Assembly (NCBI RefSeq): GCF_014904815.1 | Contig: NZ_JACZFR010000030.1 | Span: 1 to 64,000, forward strand | Reading direction: 5' to 3' | DNA: 64,000 nt | From: Microbulbifer taiwanensis | GTDB taxonomy: Bacteria > Pseudomonadota > Gammaproteobacteria > Pseudomonadales > Cellvibrionaceae | Part shown: positions 35,311-43,406 of the stretch, piece by piece | Numbering within the stretch: position 1 is the first letter of the stretch | Layout of the letters: each line of letters begins with the position of its first letter | Notes under the pieces: generated by a model | The model's database searches: none | Seen by the model: the letters and a program-made list of their open reading frames with translations, nothing else | Told to the model about the DNA's origin: nothing | Position numbers and translations under genes: made by a program

Positions 35311-35793
35311 CTACCCCTCGAGCGTCAGGCGCGCCGAGACCATCCCCTCCTGGGGCAGGGAGTCCAGATTCACAGTGCGAATGCTGAATTTCTGTTGCAT
35401 CAGGTTGTTGAGCCAGGGTTGCAGATCCTGGTAGCGCGCCTCCTCGATCCAGAGGCGGATACGCCCGTCGCCCTCCGGCTCGAAGCGCTTGATGGTGATG
35501 CGGTGCTGCTCGGCGGCTGCCGTCACCCGTTGCAGCAGGGTGCCCGAGGACTGTGCCGCGGCCACTGGCTCCAGGCGCTCCAGCACCGGGCGCTGGGACT
35601 CTATCCATTGCACCAACTGTTGCGACTCATCGGCGCGCAGGCGAGCGCCATCGAAGAAATTCTTGGCCGGCATAAACATGCCATAGACCAGGAAGAGTCC
35701 GCCGACAAACAGGATCAGGATGCCCAGGGCGCGCTGGTCGTTGGAGGGCAGCGCCTGCCACTTCTGCTGCCACTGTTCGATTTGTTCTTTCAT
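35311..35793 (-). CDS. gspM: Type II secretion protein GspM
   Basis: The 160-residue inner-membrane assembly-platform protein has a short cytoplasmic start with WQALPSNDQRALGI, one membrane helix (about 23-42) and a periplasmic ferredoxin-like domain (from about 75). It is the last gene of the gspC-M operon. No gspN follows within the 220 bp before the next gene, so this system appears to lack GspN. It pairs with GspL, encoded 51 bp upstream. Confidence 0.9.
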   Translation of the reverse strand: MKEQIEQWQQKWQALPSNDQRALGILILFVGGLFLVYGMFMPAKNFFDGARLRADESQQLVQWIESQRPVLERLEPVAAAQSSGTLLQRVTAAAEQHRITIKRFEPEGDGRIRLWIEEARYQDLQPWLNNLMQQKFSIRTVNLDSLPQEGMVSARLTLEG

Positions 35794-35844
35794 AAGGTTT
35801 TCAACCAGATTCTTTGTGGTGCGCGGTGCGCCCTACCCGCTCCC

Positions 35845-37164
35845 TCAACGCAACCGTATGCGCCCGGAGACCCCTTTTTCCAGCTCGTTGGCCGCCAGCA
35901 GCTCGGCGCGAAACTCGCCCTCTCCCAAGCGGCCAACGAAGGTGTCCAGATCGGCCAGGTTGGGGGCCTGCAACTGCAGCACCATCTCGCCGCGATTGCC
36001 GTCGAAGCGCAGGGACTGCAGCTTCAGCGCTCCGCCCTTGTGCTGACCCCAGACCCGGCTCAGCAGCTGCATCTGGCTGCCAAAACTGCCACCGCTGCTG
36101 CCGGCCCGCTTCAGGTAGCCCTCTATCTGGCGGCGGATATCGGCCCTGGGCCTGTCCTGGGGAAACAATTCGCTGAAGAGCGCCTGCGCCTCGGCTTCAG
36201 TGCCGCTCGCGCGCCACTGGAAGTAGCCGCCGGCGGCGGCGAACAGCAGCAGCTGGGCGATAAAGCAGGCCGCGGCAATCTTGGCCGGCCTGTGCCACCA
36301 GTCGCGCTCATCGCTCCCGTCGGCCAGCTGGTATTCGCCGGTCATCAGGTTGGCCAGGCGCGCCGGCTTGCAATGCGTCAACAGTGCCTCCTCCGCCGGC
36401 TGCTCGACTCGCTGCAGCCTGTCGCCGAGCAGGGATTCCAGTTCCGCCACGGTCATGGCGTCCTGTTCGCCGGCGCCGAGCAGCTGCAGTTGTTGCTGCA
36501 TCTCCTCGTCGCCCTCCTCTCCCTCGCCGTCAGCCAGGGACGCCAGCAGTGGTTGCAGGTATTGGCGGCGCAGGGACAGACCGTGGCCGGCGCCCTGCCA
36601 GATATGCGCCTGGTCACCATCGAGCCATAGGGCGTTGTCGCCCCCCAGCAGGTCCAGCAACTGGTAGTCCGGTATCGCCGCCATCAGCGGCCACTGCAGC
36701 CGTTGCACCTGGCTGTGCAGCGCATCCATCTTTTCCAGCGCTATCGCGTAAACACTGCAGAGATCCCCGCTGCGCGGCTGACAGACAAAGTGCAGATCCT
36801 CCACATCCTCGGCCAGCCGCTCCTCGACCATGTAGCCGACCGCATTGCTCTGGCGGCGCGCCGCCTTGGGGATCGCCTCCACACCGCTCCAGACCCAGGT
36901 GCCCGGCAGCAGCAGAAGGACTCTCGTGCCCTCATTGAAGCTGAGCTGCATGGCATCGCGAGCATTGCCTATCTCTTCGCAGCCGGGATTGAAGGCCTGC
37001 ACAAAGGCGTCGTCCAGGGCCGCACGACGCCAGCCACTGTGGCTCCAGCAATGCAACTGCAGCGGTGCATTGACGCCCTCACCCTCACTCAGGCGCAGCA
37101 GCATCAGCTGGCGCCCGGGCGTAGTATTGCTTTTGTCGGCACTTAAACTATTGATCGTAACCAT
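35845..37164 (-). CDS. gspL: Type II secretion protein GspL
   Basis: The 439-residue protein has an actin-like cytoplasmic domain (about 1-275) that binds the ATPase GspE, then one membrane helix (about 287-308, PAKIAAACFIAQLLLFAAAGGYF) and a periplasmic ferredoxin-like domain. Family segments include RVLLLLPGTWVWSGVEAIPKAARRQSNAVGYMVEERLAEDVEDLHF. It links GspE to the pseudopilus platform with GspM and GspF. The start ATG lies 14 bp after the gspK stop. Confidence 0.92.
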   Translation of the reverse strand: MVTINSLSADKSNTTPGRQLMLLRLSEGEGVNAPLQLHCWSHSGWRRAALDDAFVQAFNPGCEEIGNARDAMQLSFNEGTRVLLLLPGTWVWSGVEAIPKAARRQSNAVGYMVEERLAEDVEDLHFVCQPRSGDLCSVYAIALEKMDALHSQVQRLQWPLMAAIPDYQLLDLLGGDNALWLDGDQAHIWQGAGHGLSLRRQYLQPLLASLADGEGEEGDEEMQQQLQLLGAGEQDAMTVAELESLLGDRLQRVEQPAEEALLTHCKPARLANLMTGEYQLADGSDERDWWHRPAKIAAACFIAQLLLFAAAGGYFQWRASGTEAEAQALFSELFPQDRPRADIRRQIEGYLKRAGSSGGSFGSQMQLLSRVWGQHKGGALKLQSLRFDGNRGEMVLQLQAPNLADLDTFVGRLGEGEFRAELLAANELEKGVSGRIRLR

Positions 37165-37178
37165 ATGATTTCATTGAC

Positions 37179-38171
37179 TTACTTATTCTCACCGGTGATA
37201 TCGTAATCCAGGAGTTCCTGCATCATGGCGCCGGAAAAGGTGCGGCGCTGCCGCTGTACCACTACGGCCTCTCCGCTGGACTCGTCCAACTGCAGAGTGG
37301 TCTCCCAGTACTGCCGGTAGCCGCCGTCGGGCCCCAGCTGCACCGCGATTCGAGCCAGGAAATACTGGCTGTGAAACACCAGGCCGCCGGAGTTCCTGAC
37401 CTGATATTCCGTAAACTGACTCCGGTCGTTGAAGACGCCGTCGGACTCGCGAAAACGCACTATCTCGGCGGCATTGGCCTCGGGATCCATCGCCTCGATC
37501 AGCTCCTGCGGGGCGAAATTGATATTGATGGCAGTACCCGTCTCCGGCAGGGCGCACAGGAAGGGACGTAGTTTCTGCCAGTCCTCCGCTTCCATGCCCT
37601 CCACCACGGACAGCTCGGAGATATCGCTGATCAGCGTATCCGGTGTTCTGTGGGCCAGCTCCCGCCCCAGGTATCCGTCATCCTCGGTGCCGGGCGCCAG
37701 CGGCGTATCGCCGGTATCCACCCAGTCCTGAATCGACTTGGCCAGTTCCGCCTTGCCACTGACATTGCGCACCAGGCGCTCGAAAACCTGTCGCTGCTCG
37801 GATTGCTCGCCGTCGGCCGTGGCGAGATTATTCACATTAAAACAAGAGTTTAAGTCCTTGATATTAATGCGAATCTTACCGTTATCCGGATTGAATGCCA
37901 GCGCCTTCTGCGCCCAGGCCTCGAGTGAGGAGTCAGCGGACTGGCGATCTTCGCGATCCGCCTCAAAATCCTTCTGCAGCGCCACACGCGCCCAGACTTC
38001 GGCACCGGTCACGAATTCCGCCAACTGGGTATTTGCCAGCAGTGCACCGGTACGCGATACGGCGATGCGATTGCGCATGATGGCGTGAGTCACTGCAGCG
38101 ATGGCGATCACCATCACCAGCAGCACTGTTATCAGGGCGACGCCACGCTGGCGGCCGAGGGCATTAGCCAT
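37179..38171 (-). CDS. gspK: Type II secretion minor pseudopilin GspK
   Basis: The 330-residue product is a large minor pseudopilin at the pseudopilus tip. The prepilin motif is RQRG-VALITVLLVMV after a ten-residue leader; as usual for GspK, the Glu at +5 is absent. The ATG at 38171 lies inside the end of gspJ (eight-base overlap). The SAM-like helical insert carries LNSCFNVNNLAT, part of the family's metal-binding region. With GspI and GspJ it forms the tip complex. Confidence 0.93.
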   Translation of the reverse strand: MANALGRQRGVALITVLLVMVIAIAAVTHAIMRNRIAVSRTGALLANTQLAEFVTGAEVWARVALQKDFEADREDRQSADSSLEAWAQKALAFNPDNGKIRINIKDLNSCFNVNNLATADGEQSEQRQVFERLVRNVSGKAELAKSIQDWVDTGDTPLAPGTEDDGYLGRELAHRTPDTLISDISELSVVEGMEAEDWQKLRPFLCALPETGTAININFAPQELIEAMDPEANAAEIVRFRESDGVFNDRSQFTEYQVRNSGGLVFHSQYFLARIAVQLGPDGGYRQYWETTLQLDESSGEAVVVQRQRRTFSGAMMQELLDYDITGENK

Positions 38172-39108
38172 CGTCGCGGCCCCTGCGATCGTCGCGGTTA
38201 CCGCTTTCGTCGCGGCTCCCGTTGCCGTTGTCGTCGTTACCGCCGTCGTCGTCCCTGTCCGAACCCCCGTCACCACCGGAGGAGGAACCGCCGCTGCCGC
38301 CGGCGGTTTCCGCCACCCGCGGCAGGGAGAAGACGCGCCGCAGCTCGCCGCCGGCGCGGGTCGTCAACACCAGTTCCACCGCCTCCGGCAGGCTGGTATC
38401 CACTTCTGCCGTGGAACTGCGCGCCGTAACCGGCGGCCACTGCGACAGCCAGGCCTCGGTATCCGGGTCGTAGTAGCGCAGGTTGAGGCTGTCCACACCC
38501 AGCAGCAGCGGCTCCGCTACCGGCTCGGAATCCGGCGCCCGGTCCAGAACCCGCCAGCGACTGCGCAGCAGCAAGGCGCCGCTGTCCTCTTCAAGCCCAC
38601 TGAGCTCCTCATCCTCGACGAAACCGATGCTGTAGCCCAGCCGCTGTAGCTCCCCGCGCGGCTCGCCGGTCAGGTTGGCCGCGCCGAGTCGGGTAAACTC
38701 GAACTCGTCAGTATCGCCGCGCAATGCCGGCTCATAGCCGTTGTAGGCGTTCTTGACCGGACGCGCCGTCAACTGGCGCAGGTCGTCGTCGATGCGGTAC
38801 ATGGCCATGGAAAAGCGGCGCAATTCCTCGGCGCGTATCTCCAGCGCCCGGTCGGTACTGTTGAAGGTATCCAGCAGCGCGTAGGAGCCGATGCTGATGA
38901 TGGAAACCAGTACCAGCACCACCAGGATCTCGATCAGGGTAAAACCGCGCTGGTTTAATGATGAATGCGGAATGCGGAATGCGGAATGAACTGATCCGAC
39001 CTCCCGGGCACCATTCCGCATTCCGCATAGACTCGCGCCATCCATGGCGCTCGCCCTGCGGGCGCCTTCGGCGTCCAAATTTGCTCCTGCAAATTTGTCA
39101 TCATTCAT
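38164..39108 (-). CDS. gspJ: Type II secretion minor pseudopilin GspJ with extended leader and acidic tail
   Basis: The 314-residue pseudopilin has its cleavage motif NQRG-FTLIEILVVLVLVS at residues 52-70, so the leader is 55 residues instead of the usual 5-10. The extra leader is encoded by a repeat element with GCGGAAT-type heptamers (giving HSAFRIPHS). The core is normal, with YYDPDTEAWLSQWP near residue 225. The last 40 residues are a low-complexity Gly/Asp/Ser/Arg tail after RVAETAGGSGGSSSGG, unlike typical GspJ, which ends near the core. The start ATG overlaps the gspI stop. Confidence 0.88.
   Translation of the reverse strand: MNDDKFAGANLDAEGARRASAMDGASLCGMRNGAREVGSVHSAFRIPHSSLNQRGFTLIEILVVLVLVSIISIGSYALLDTFNSTDRALEIRAEELRRFSMAMYRIDDDLRQLTARPVKNAYNGYEPALRGDTDEFEFTRLGAANLTGEPRGELQRLGYSIGFVEDEELSGLEEDSGALLLRSRWRVLDRAPDSEPVAEPLLLGVDSLNLRYYDPDTEAWLSQWPPVTARSSTAEVDTSLPEAVELVLTTRAGGELRRVFSLPRVAETAGGSGGSSSGGDGGSDRDDDGGNDDNGNGSRDESGNRDDRRGRDDG
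38960..39106. repeat. Repeat element inside the 5' end of gspJ
   Basis: GAATGCG heptamers (38963-38988) face inverted CATTCCG heptamers (39012-39028). Beyond them lie two small hairpins: GCGCCA-TCCA-TGGCGC (39035-39050) and CAAATTTGC-TCCT-GCAAATTTG (39076-39097). Outer ends show AATGATGA and TCATCATT. The segment is about 150 bp and keeps the gspJ frame open. Confidence 0.65.
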
Positions 39109-39628
39109 GATTCCGCCCCTCTTCCTTCGCAGCCCAGGCGTCGAGGGTAAGGGTCGGGTGCTCCGCGTCGGGGCGGGCTACCTGGATGGTGATATGGCGC
39201 ATGCGCTCCTCGCGGGTATTCTCCACGCGGGCAGTCACCTGCCACTCACGCTCGCCCAACGGCACCCGCTCGGACTTTTCACCCAGCGGTGGCCAGGGGT
39301 TGCGCAGCCGCACCTCGGCCAGCACCTGTTGCGCCACCAGGTTGGCGGCCAGGCGCTCTTCCATCGCCGCCTGCTGGCGCACGCTGTCCTGCATCGTCTT
39401 CAGCACACTGGCGGCGACAACGCCGAAGATCACCAGCGCCACCATGACTTCCACCAGCGTAAAGCCGGCTTGCTTTAATGCGGAAGGCGGAATGCGGAAT
39501 GCGGAATGATCCGCCCCGACTTCCGGAGCATTGTTTGCCGGCCTGCGAAAACTGCAGCGCCCGCGGCACAGGCAGGGAGTCTCCGTACCCCGGACCGCAT
39601 TCCGCATTCCGCATCCCGCATTCCGCAT
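39101..39628 (-). CDS. gspI: Type II secretion minor pseudopilin GspI with extended leader
   Basis: The 175-residue product from ATG 39628, which overlaps the gspH stop as TAATG. The prepilin motif KQAG-FTLVEVMVALVIF begins at residue 52, leaving a 55-residue leader. Codons 2-51 come from a GCGGAAT-repeat element (peptides RNAGCGMRNAVRG and HSAFRIPPS). If the element is removed, the gene would start MKQAGFTLVE, a normal GspI. The rest is ordinary for GspI (about 120 residues after the leader). GspI nucleates the pseudopilus tip with GspJ and GspK. Confidence 0.88.
   Translation of the reverse strand: MRNAGCGMRNAVRGTETPCLCRGRCSFRRPANNAPEVGADHSAFRIPPSALKQAGFTLVEVMVALVIFGVVAASVLKTMQDSVRQQAAMEERLAANLVAQQVLAEVRLRNPWPPLGEKSERVPLGEREWQVTARVENTREERMRHITIQVARPDAEHPTLTLDAWAAKEEGRNHE
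39475..39627. repeat. Repeat element inside the 5' end of gspI
   Basis: GCGGAATG-type heptamers at 39477-39508 face inverted GCATTCC heptamers at 39597-39628, with about 90 bp between. Its gspJ-proximal half resembles the element in gspJ (CCGGAAGTCGGGGCGGATCA against CCGGGAGGTCGGATCA). The inserted length is about 150 bp and in frame. Confidence 0.65.
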
Positions 39629-40200
39629 TACCATTCCGCCTGCCACTCGAGTTGCAGCCCATGCAGGCTGCTGTAGGAAATGGTAGCGCCGCGGCTGGTA
39701 TCGCCGGCGTCGAGCAGGAACATGGCCAGCTCTACCGGCAGTACCTCGCCGCTGGACAGGGCGATAAACTGGGGGATCGGCTGCTCGTCTTCGGCGGACT
39801 CGGCGGCGAACTCCGTCGCCTCCGCGGACGGCAGTTCGGCCTGTTCGAGTACCTCCAGGCGCATATTGTCCGGCAGTTGGTGGGCGACAAAACGCGCCGC
39901 AACCGACTTGGCCACCGCCTCATCCAGCGACTGCCATTCCAGCTCGGTCGGGTTGAAGCGCACTACGCTGTAACCGTCCGGCTCCAGCACCACGCCGTAG
40001 TGGGCCTTGTCGATCAGCGCCCGGTCGGCGACCAGCTGCAATAGCGCGGCGAGGCGCTGCACCTCTCCGCTCCAGGCACGGGCGCCGGAGTTACCCAGGG
40101 AAAGCACCGCCATGCCCGCCAGGGTGGCGATGATGACGATCACCACCAGCACCTCGATCAGGGTAAAGCCGCGGTTGCGGTTGGCCGTGGCGCACATCAT
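39628..40200 (-). CDS. gspH: Type II secretion minor pseudopilin GspH
   Basis: The 190-residue pseudopilin has an 11-residue leader and motif NRNRG-FTLIEVLVVIVIIATLAGMAVLS with Glu at +5. The beta-rich C-domain includes HYGVVLEPDGYSVVRFNPTELEWQ. An acidic loop around EFAAESAEDEQPIP may bind calcium or be flexible. GspH joins the pseudopilus shaft and tip. Two adjacent ATGs at 40200 and 40197 are equivalent starts. Confidence 0.9.
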   Translation of the reverse strand: MMCATANRNRGFTLIEVLVVIVIIATLAGMAVLSLGNSGARAWSGEVQRLAALLQLVADRALIDKAHYGVVLEPDGYSVVRFNPTELEWQSLDEAVAKSVAARFVAHQLPDNMRLEVLEQAELPSAEATEFAAESAEDEQPIPQFIALSSGEVLPVELAMFLLDAGDTSRGATISYSSLHGLQLEWQAEW

Positions 40201-40218
40201 GGGTGAGCGGCCTGCTAC

Positions 40219-40647
40219 TCAGAGTTCGGCGACGAAGATATCGGCCGCCTCTCCCTCGCCGCCCGGCTTGCCGTCGGCGCCGAGGCTGAAGAGATCGTAA
40301 GGGCCGCTGCTGCCGGGGCTGAGGTACTGGTATTCGTTGCCCCAGGGATCCTTGGGCGCCTTTTTCAGGTAGGGCTCGGCCCAGTTCTTGGCCTCCGGGA
40401 AGCCGGATGGCTTGGCCACCAGTGCCTGCAGGCCCTGGTCGGAGCTCGGGTAGACGAAGTTGTCCATGCGGTACATATCCAGCGCCGTCTCGATAGCGCG
40501 CAGATCGACGACCGCCGCTTTCATGCGCGCCTCGCCGGTGCGCCCCAAGACATTCGGCACCACCAACGCACCGAGTACGCCGAGAATCACGATCACCACC
40601 ATGATCTCGATCAGCGTGAAGCCGCCGCTCTTTTTCAGGTTCTTCAT
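40219..40647 (-). CDS. gspG: Type II secretion major pseudopilin GspG
   Basis: The 142-residue main pseudopilin has leader MKNLKKSGG and FTLIEIMVVIVILGVLGALVVPNV. The C-terminal part has the GspG hallmarks ALDMYRMDNFVYPSSDQGLQALVAKP, DPWGNEYQYLSPG and the calcium-site loop DLFSLGADGKPGGEGEAADI. The start is ATG 40647, with GGTGGG upstream; a GTG nine bases earlier is less likely. It is the most abundant part of the pseudopilus and is processed by the prepilin peptidase GspO, not encoded here. Confidence 0.95.
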   Translation of the reverse strand: MKNLKKSGGFTLIEIMVVIVILGVLGALVVPNVLGRTGEARMKAAVVDLRAIETALDMYRMDNFVYPSSDQGLQALVAKPSGFPEAKNWAEPYLKKAPKDPWGNEYQYLSPGSSGPYDLFSLGADGKPGGEGEAADIFVAEL

Positions 40648-40695
40648 TTTTCCCACCTCTCCGGGATCAGTTCGCTTCGGTGCACAGGGCGCACC

Positions 40696-41913
40696 CTAGA
40701 CTACTAGCTGGTTCATGCTCATGATCGGCATCATGATGGCCATCACGATAAACAAAACGATACCCGCCATCAGCAACAGCATGGCCGGTTCGAACAGGCT
40801 GACGAAGGCGGTTACCGCCCCCTGCAGATCCTGCTCCTGGGACTCGGCGGCGCGGCCGAGCATCTCGTCCAGTGTGCCAGAGGACTCGCCGCTGGCGATC
40901 ATATAGATCATCATCGGGGGAAAATATTCCACATCTTCCAATGCCTTGCGCAGGCTTCCCCCCTCTCGCACCGACTTCTGCGCGACCTGCAATCTCTCCT
41001 TGAGGAAATCGTTGCTCATCACGCCGCTGGCAATCCCCATGGCCTGCACCAGCGGCACACTGCTGCCGGTCAGGATGGCCAGTGTACCCACATAGCGGGC
41101 GCTCTGGCTGCCCCGCACCAGCCAGCCGATCATCGGCATTTCCAGCAGCCGGTGGTGGAAACGGTAGCGGATCGCCGGCCGGCGCAACAGGTAGATGGTC
41201 GCCGCAATCAGCATCGCCAGCGCCGGCGGTACCAGCCAGCCCCAGGCGGAGATAAAGTCGGACACCGCCATCAGGATGCGCGTCGGCAGCGGCAGCACCT
41301 GCCCGGTACCGGTAAACACCTCTATGACGTCCGGCACCACGTAAACCATCAGGCCGGTTACCACCAGGATGCAGACAAACACCAGCACCGCCGGGTAGAT
41401 CAGCGCCAGCTGCACCTTCTGGCGGAATTTCTGCTGGTTCTCGGTGTAGTCGCCGAGGCGCTCCAGCACCGCGTCCAGGTGCCCCGAGTGCTCGCCGGCC
41501 TCCACTGTGGCGCGGTAGAGCTTGGGAAAGGCACGTGGGAAGCTGCCGAGGGCCTGGGCGAAGCTGTGGCCCTCCAGCACCTTGCCGCGCACCGCCAGCA
41601 CTATGCGGCGAATCTTGTGGTTGCGGGTCTGGCTGGCGATGGCGCCGAGTGTTTCCTCGAGGGGAATACCGGCGCGCAGCAGCGTCGCAATCTGCCGGGT
41701 CAGCAGTGCGAGGTGCTTGACACTGAGGCCGGGGCTGCCGGCAAACAGGCTCGCGCTCCCCTCCCCGGCGGATTCTGTGGCCGCTGACACCTCGAGCGGC
41801 ACCATGCCCTTGGCGCGCAGCTGCTGGCGCGCGGCGCGGGCGCTGTCGGCCTCCAGGGTGCCGCGACTCTTGCGGCCGGAATCGGTGAGGGCAGTGTATT
41901 CAAACGCGGCCAC
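40696..41913 (-). CDS. gspF: Type II secretion inner-membrane platform protein GspF
   Basis: The 405-residue protein has two cytoplasmic helical repeats (T2SSF domains, about 70-195 and 273-395) and three membrane helices, the last at the C-terminus (LFEPAMLLLMAGIVLFIVMAIMMPIM). Typical segments are LLTRQIATLLRAGIPLEETL and GEHSGHLDAVLERLGDYTE, repeated as ASGESSGTLDEMLGRAAE. The start ATG is two bases after the gspE stop. Confidence 0.95.
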   Translation of the reverse strand: MAAFEYTALTDSGRKSRGTLEADSARAARQQLRAKGMVPLEVSAATESAGEGSASLFAGSPGLSVKHLALLTRQIATLLRAGIPLEETLGAIASQTRNHKIRRIVLAVRGKVLEGHSFAQALGSFPRAFPKLYRATVEAGEHSGHLDAVLERLGDYTENQQKFRQKVQLALIYPAVLVFVCILVVTGLMVYVVPDVIEVFTGTGQVLPLPTRILMAVSDFISAWGWLVPPALAMLIAATIYLLRRPAIRYRFHHRLLEMPMIGWLVRGSQSARYVGTLAILTGSSVPLVQAMGIASGVMSNDFLKERLQVAQKSVREGGSLRKALEDVEYFPPMMIYMIASGESSGTLDEMLGRAAESQEQDLQGAVTAFVSLFEPAMLLLMAGIVLFIVMAIMMPIMSMNQLVV

Positions 41914-41915
41914 GG

Positions 41916-43406
41916 TCAGGACTCCTGCGTGACGCGCAGTACTTCTTCCAGTGAAGTGATACCGGCCAGCACCTTGGCCACGCCATCATCGCGAATACTG
42001 GGCGCCACTTTGCGCGCCTCGGCCACCAGCTTGCTCTCCGAAGCGCGGTCGTGAATCAGTTGGCGCATGGTCTCATTCACCGGTACCAGCTCGTAGATAC
42101 CGACCCGGCCCACATAACCGCTGTGGTTGCAGTGCTCACAGCCGTCGGGGCGGTAGATGACTGTCTCCCCCTCGGCGCCGAGCATCCGGCACTCGGTGGC
42201 ATCGGCTGCGTGGGGCTGTTTGCACTCGGGGCAGAGCACGCGCACCAGGCGCTGGGCCAGCACGCCGATCAGGCTCGACGACAGCAGAAAGGGCTCGATG
42301 CCCATATCCACCAGTCGTGTCACGGCACCCAGGGCGGTGTTGGTGTGCAGGGTGGAGAGCACCAGGTGGCCGGTCAAGCTGGCCTGGATGGCTATCTGCA
42401 TCGTCTCCAGGTCGCGGATCTCACCCACCATCACCACGTCCGGGTCCTGGCGCAGTATCGCGCGCAGGCCGCGGGCAAAGGTCATGTCCGCCTTGGTGTT
42501 GACCTGGGTCTGGCCGACGCCCTCCAGGTTGTACTCCACCGGGTCCTCGACGGTGAGGATATTCTTCTCGCGGTTGTTGATACTGCCGAGACCGGCGTAG
42601 AGGGTGGTGGTCTTACCGGAGCCGGTCGGTCCGGTGACCAGCAGAATGCCGTGGGGGCGCGACAGCAGTTCGGTCATCACCTTCAGGTCGCTGTCCGGCA
42701 TGCCGAGCTTGGTCAGGTCCATCTTGCCCGCCTGCTTGTCCAGCAGGCGCATCACCACCCGCTCCCCGGCGGAGGACGGCATGGTGGACACGCGCACGTC
42801 CACTTCGCGCCCGGCCATCAGCAGGGAGATGCGGCCATCCTGGGGCACGCGTTTCTCGGCGATATCCAGCTTGGCCATAACCTTGATACGCGAGACCAGT
42901 AACGGCGCCAGGGCACGGCGTGGCTGCAGCACTTCGCGCAGCACACCGTCGACGCGGAAACGCACCACCAGGCGCTTTTCGAAAGTCTCGATATGGATAT
43001 CCGAGGCGCCCTGCTTCAGGGACTCGGCGAAAATGGCGTTGATCAGCTTGACGATGGGGGCGTCGTCTTCCTGCTCCAGCAGATCCTCGGTCTCCGGCAA
43101 TGCGTCGACAATGGCCGCCAGGTCCAGCTCTTCGCCCAGGCCCTCAACTTCCGACAGATTGCCCCCCTCGCGATTTTCGTACAGGCGCTGCAGGGAGGCC
43201 TGGAAGATCTCCTCCTCCACCGCCTCGATATCCACCGCAGAGCCGCTGAGGCGCTGCACCTCGGCCAGTACCGTCGGATTCAGCGGCGCCACATACTGAC
43301 AGCGCGGCTGGCCGTCCATGTCGACCAGCAACACCCGGTGGCGCTTGGCAAAGGCGTATGGCAGGCGCCGGATCATCGGGGACTTCTCTACCGCTTCAGC
43401 CGTCAT
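41916..43406 (-). CDS. gspE: Type II secretion ATPase GspE
   Basis: The 496-residue hexameric ATPase drives pseudopilus assembly. Walker A is GPTGSGKT (K265); the Asp/His boxes and Walker B (DVVMVGEIRDLETMQIAIQASLTGHLVLSTLHTN) follow. The C-terminal zinc module has two Cys pairs, C392/C395 and C423/C426. The N-domain (about 1-90) binds GspL. Its ATG overlaps the gspD stop (ATGA). Confidence 0.96.
   Translation of the reverse strand: MTAEAVEKSPMIRRLPYAFAKRHRVLLVDMDGQPRCQYVAPLNPTVLAEVQRLSGSAVDIEAVEEEIFQASLQRLYENREGGNLSEVEGLGEELDLAAIVDALPETEDLLEQEDDAPIVKLINAIFAESLKQGASDIHIETFEKRLVVRFRVDGVLREVLQPRRALAPLLVSRIKVMAKLDIAEKRVPQDGRISLLMAGREVDVRVSTMPSSAGERVVMRLLDKQAGKMDLTKLGMPDSDLKVMTELLSRPHGILLVTGPTGSGKTTTLYAGLGSINNREKNILTVEDPVEYNLEGVGQTQVNTKADMTFARGLRAILRQDPDVVMVGEIRDLETMQIAIQASLTGHLVLSTLHTNTALGAVTRLVDMGIEPFLLSSSLIGVLAQRLVRVLCPECKQPHAADATECRMLGAEGETVIYRPDGCEHCNHSGYVGRVGIYELVPVNETMRQLIHDRASESKLVAEARKVAPSIRDDGVAKVLAGITSLEEVLRVTQES

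Noticed and set aside
38200..38300. Possible RTX or CRISPR-like repeat in the GTCGTC-rich DNA at the end of gspJ
   Set aside because: It is low-complexity coding sequence for a Gly/Asp tail; there are no regular repeats with spacers and no nonapeptide RTX pattern.
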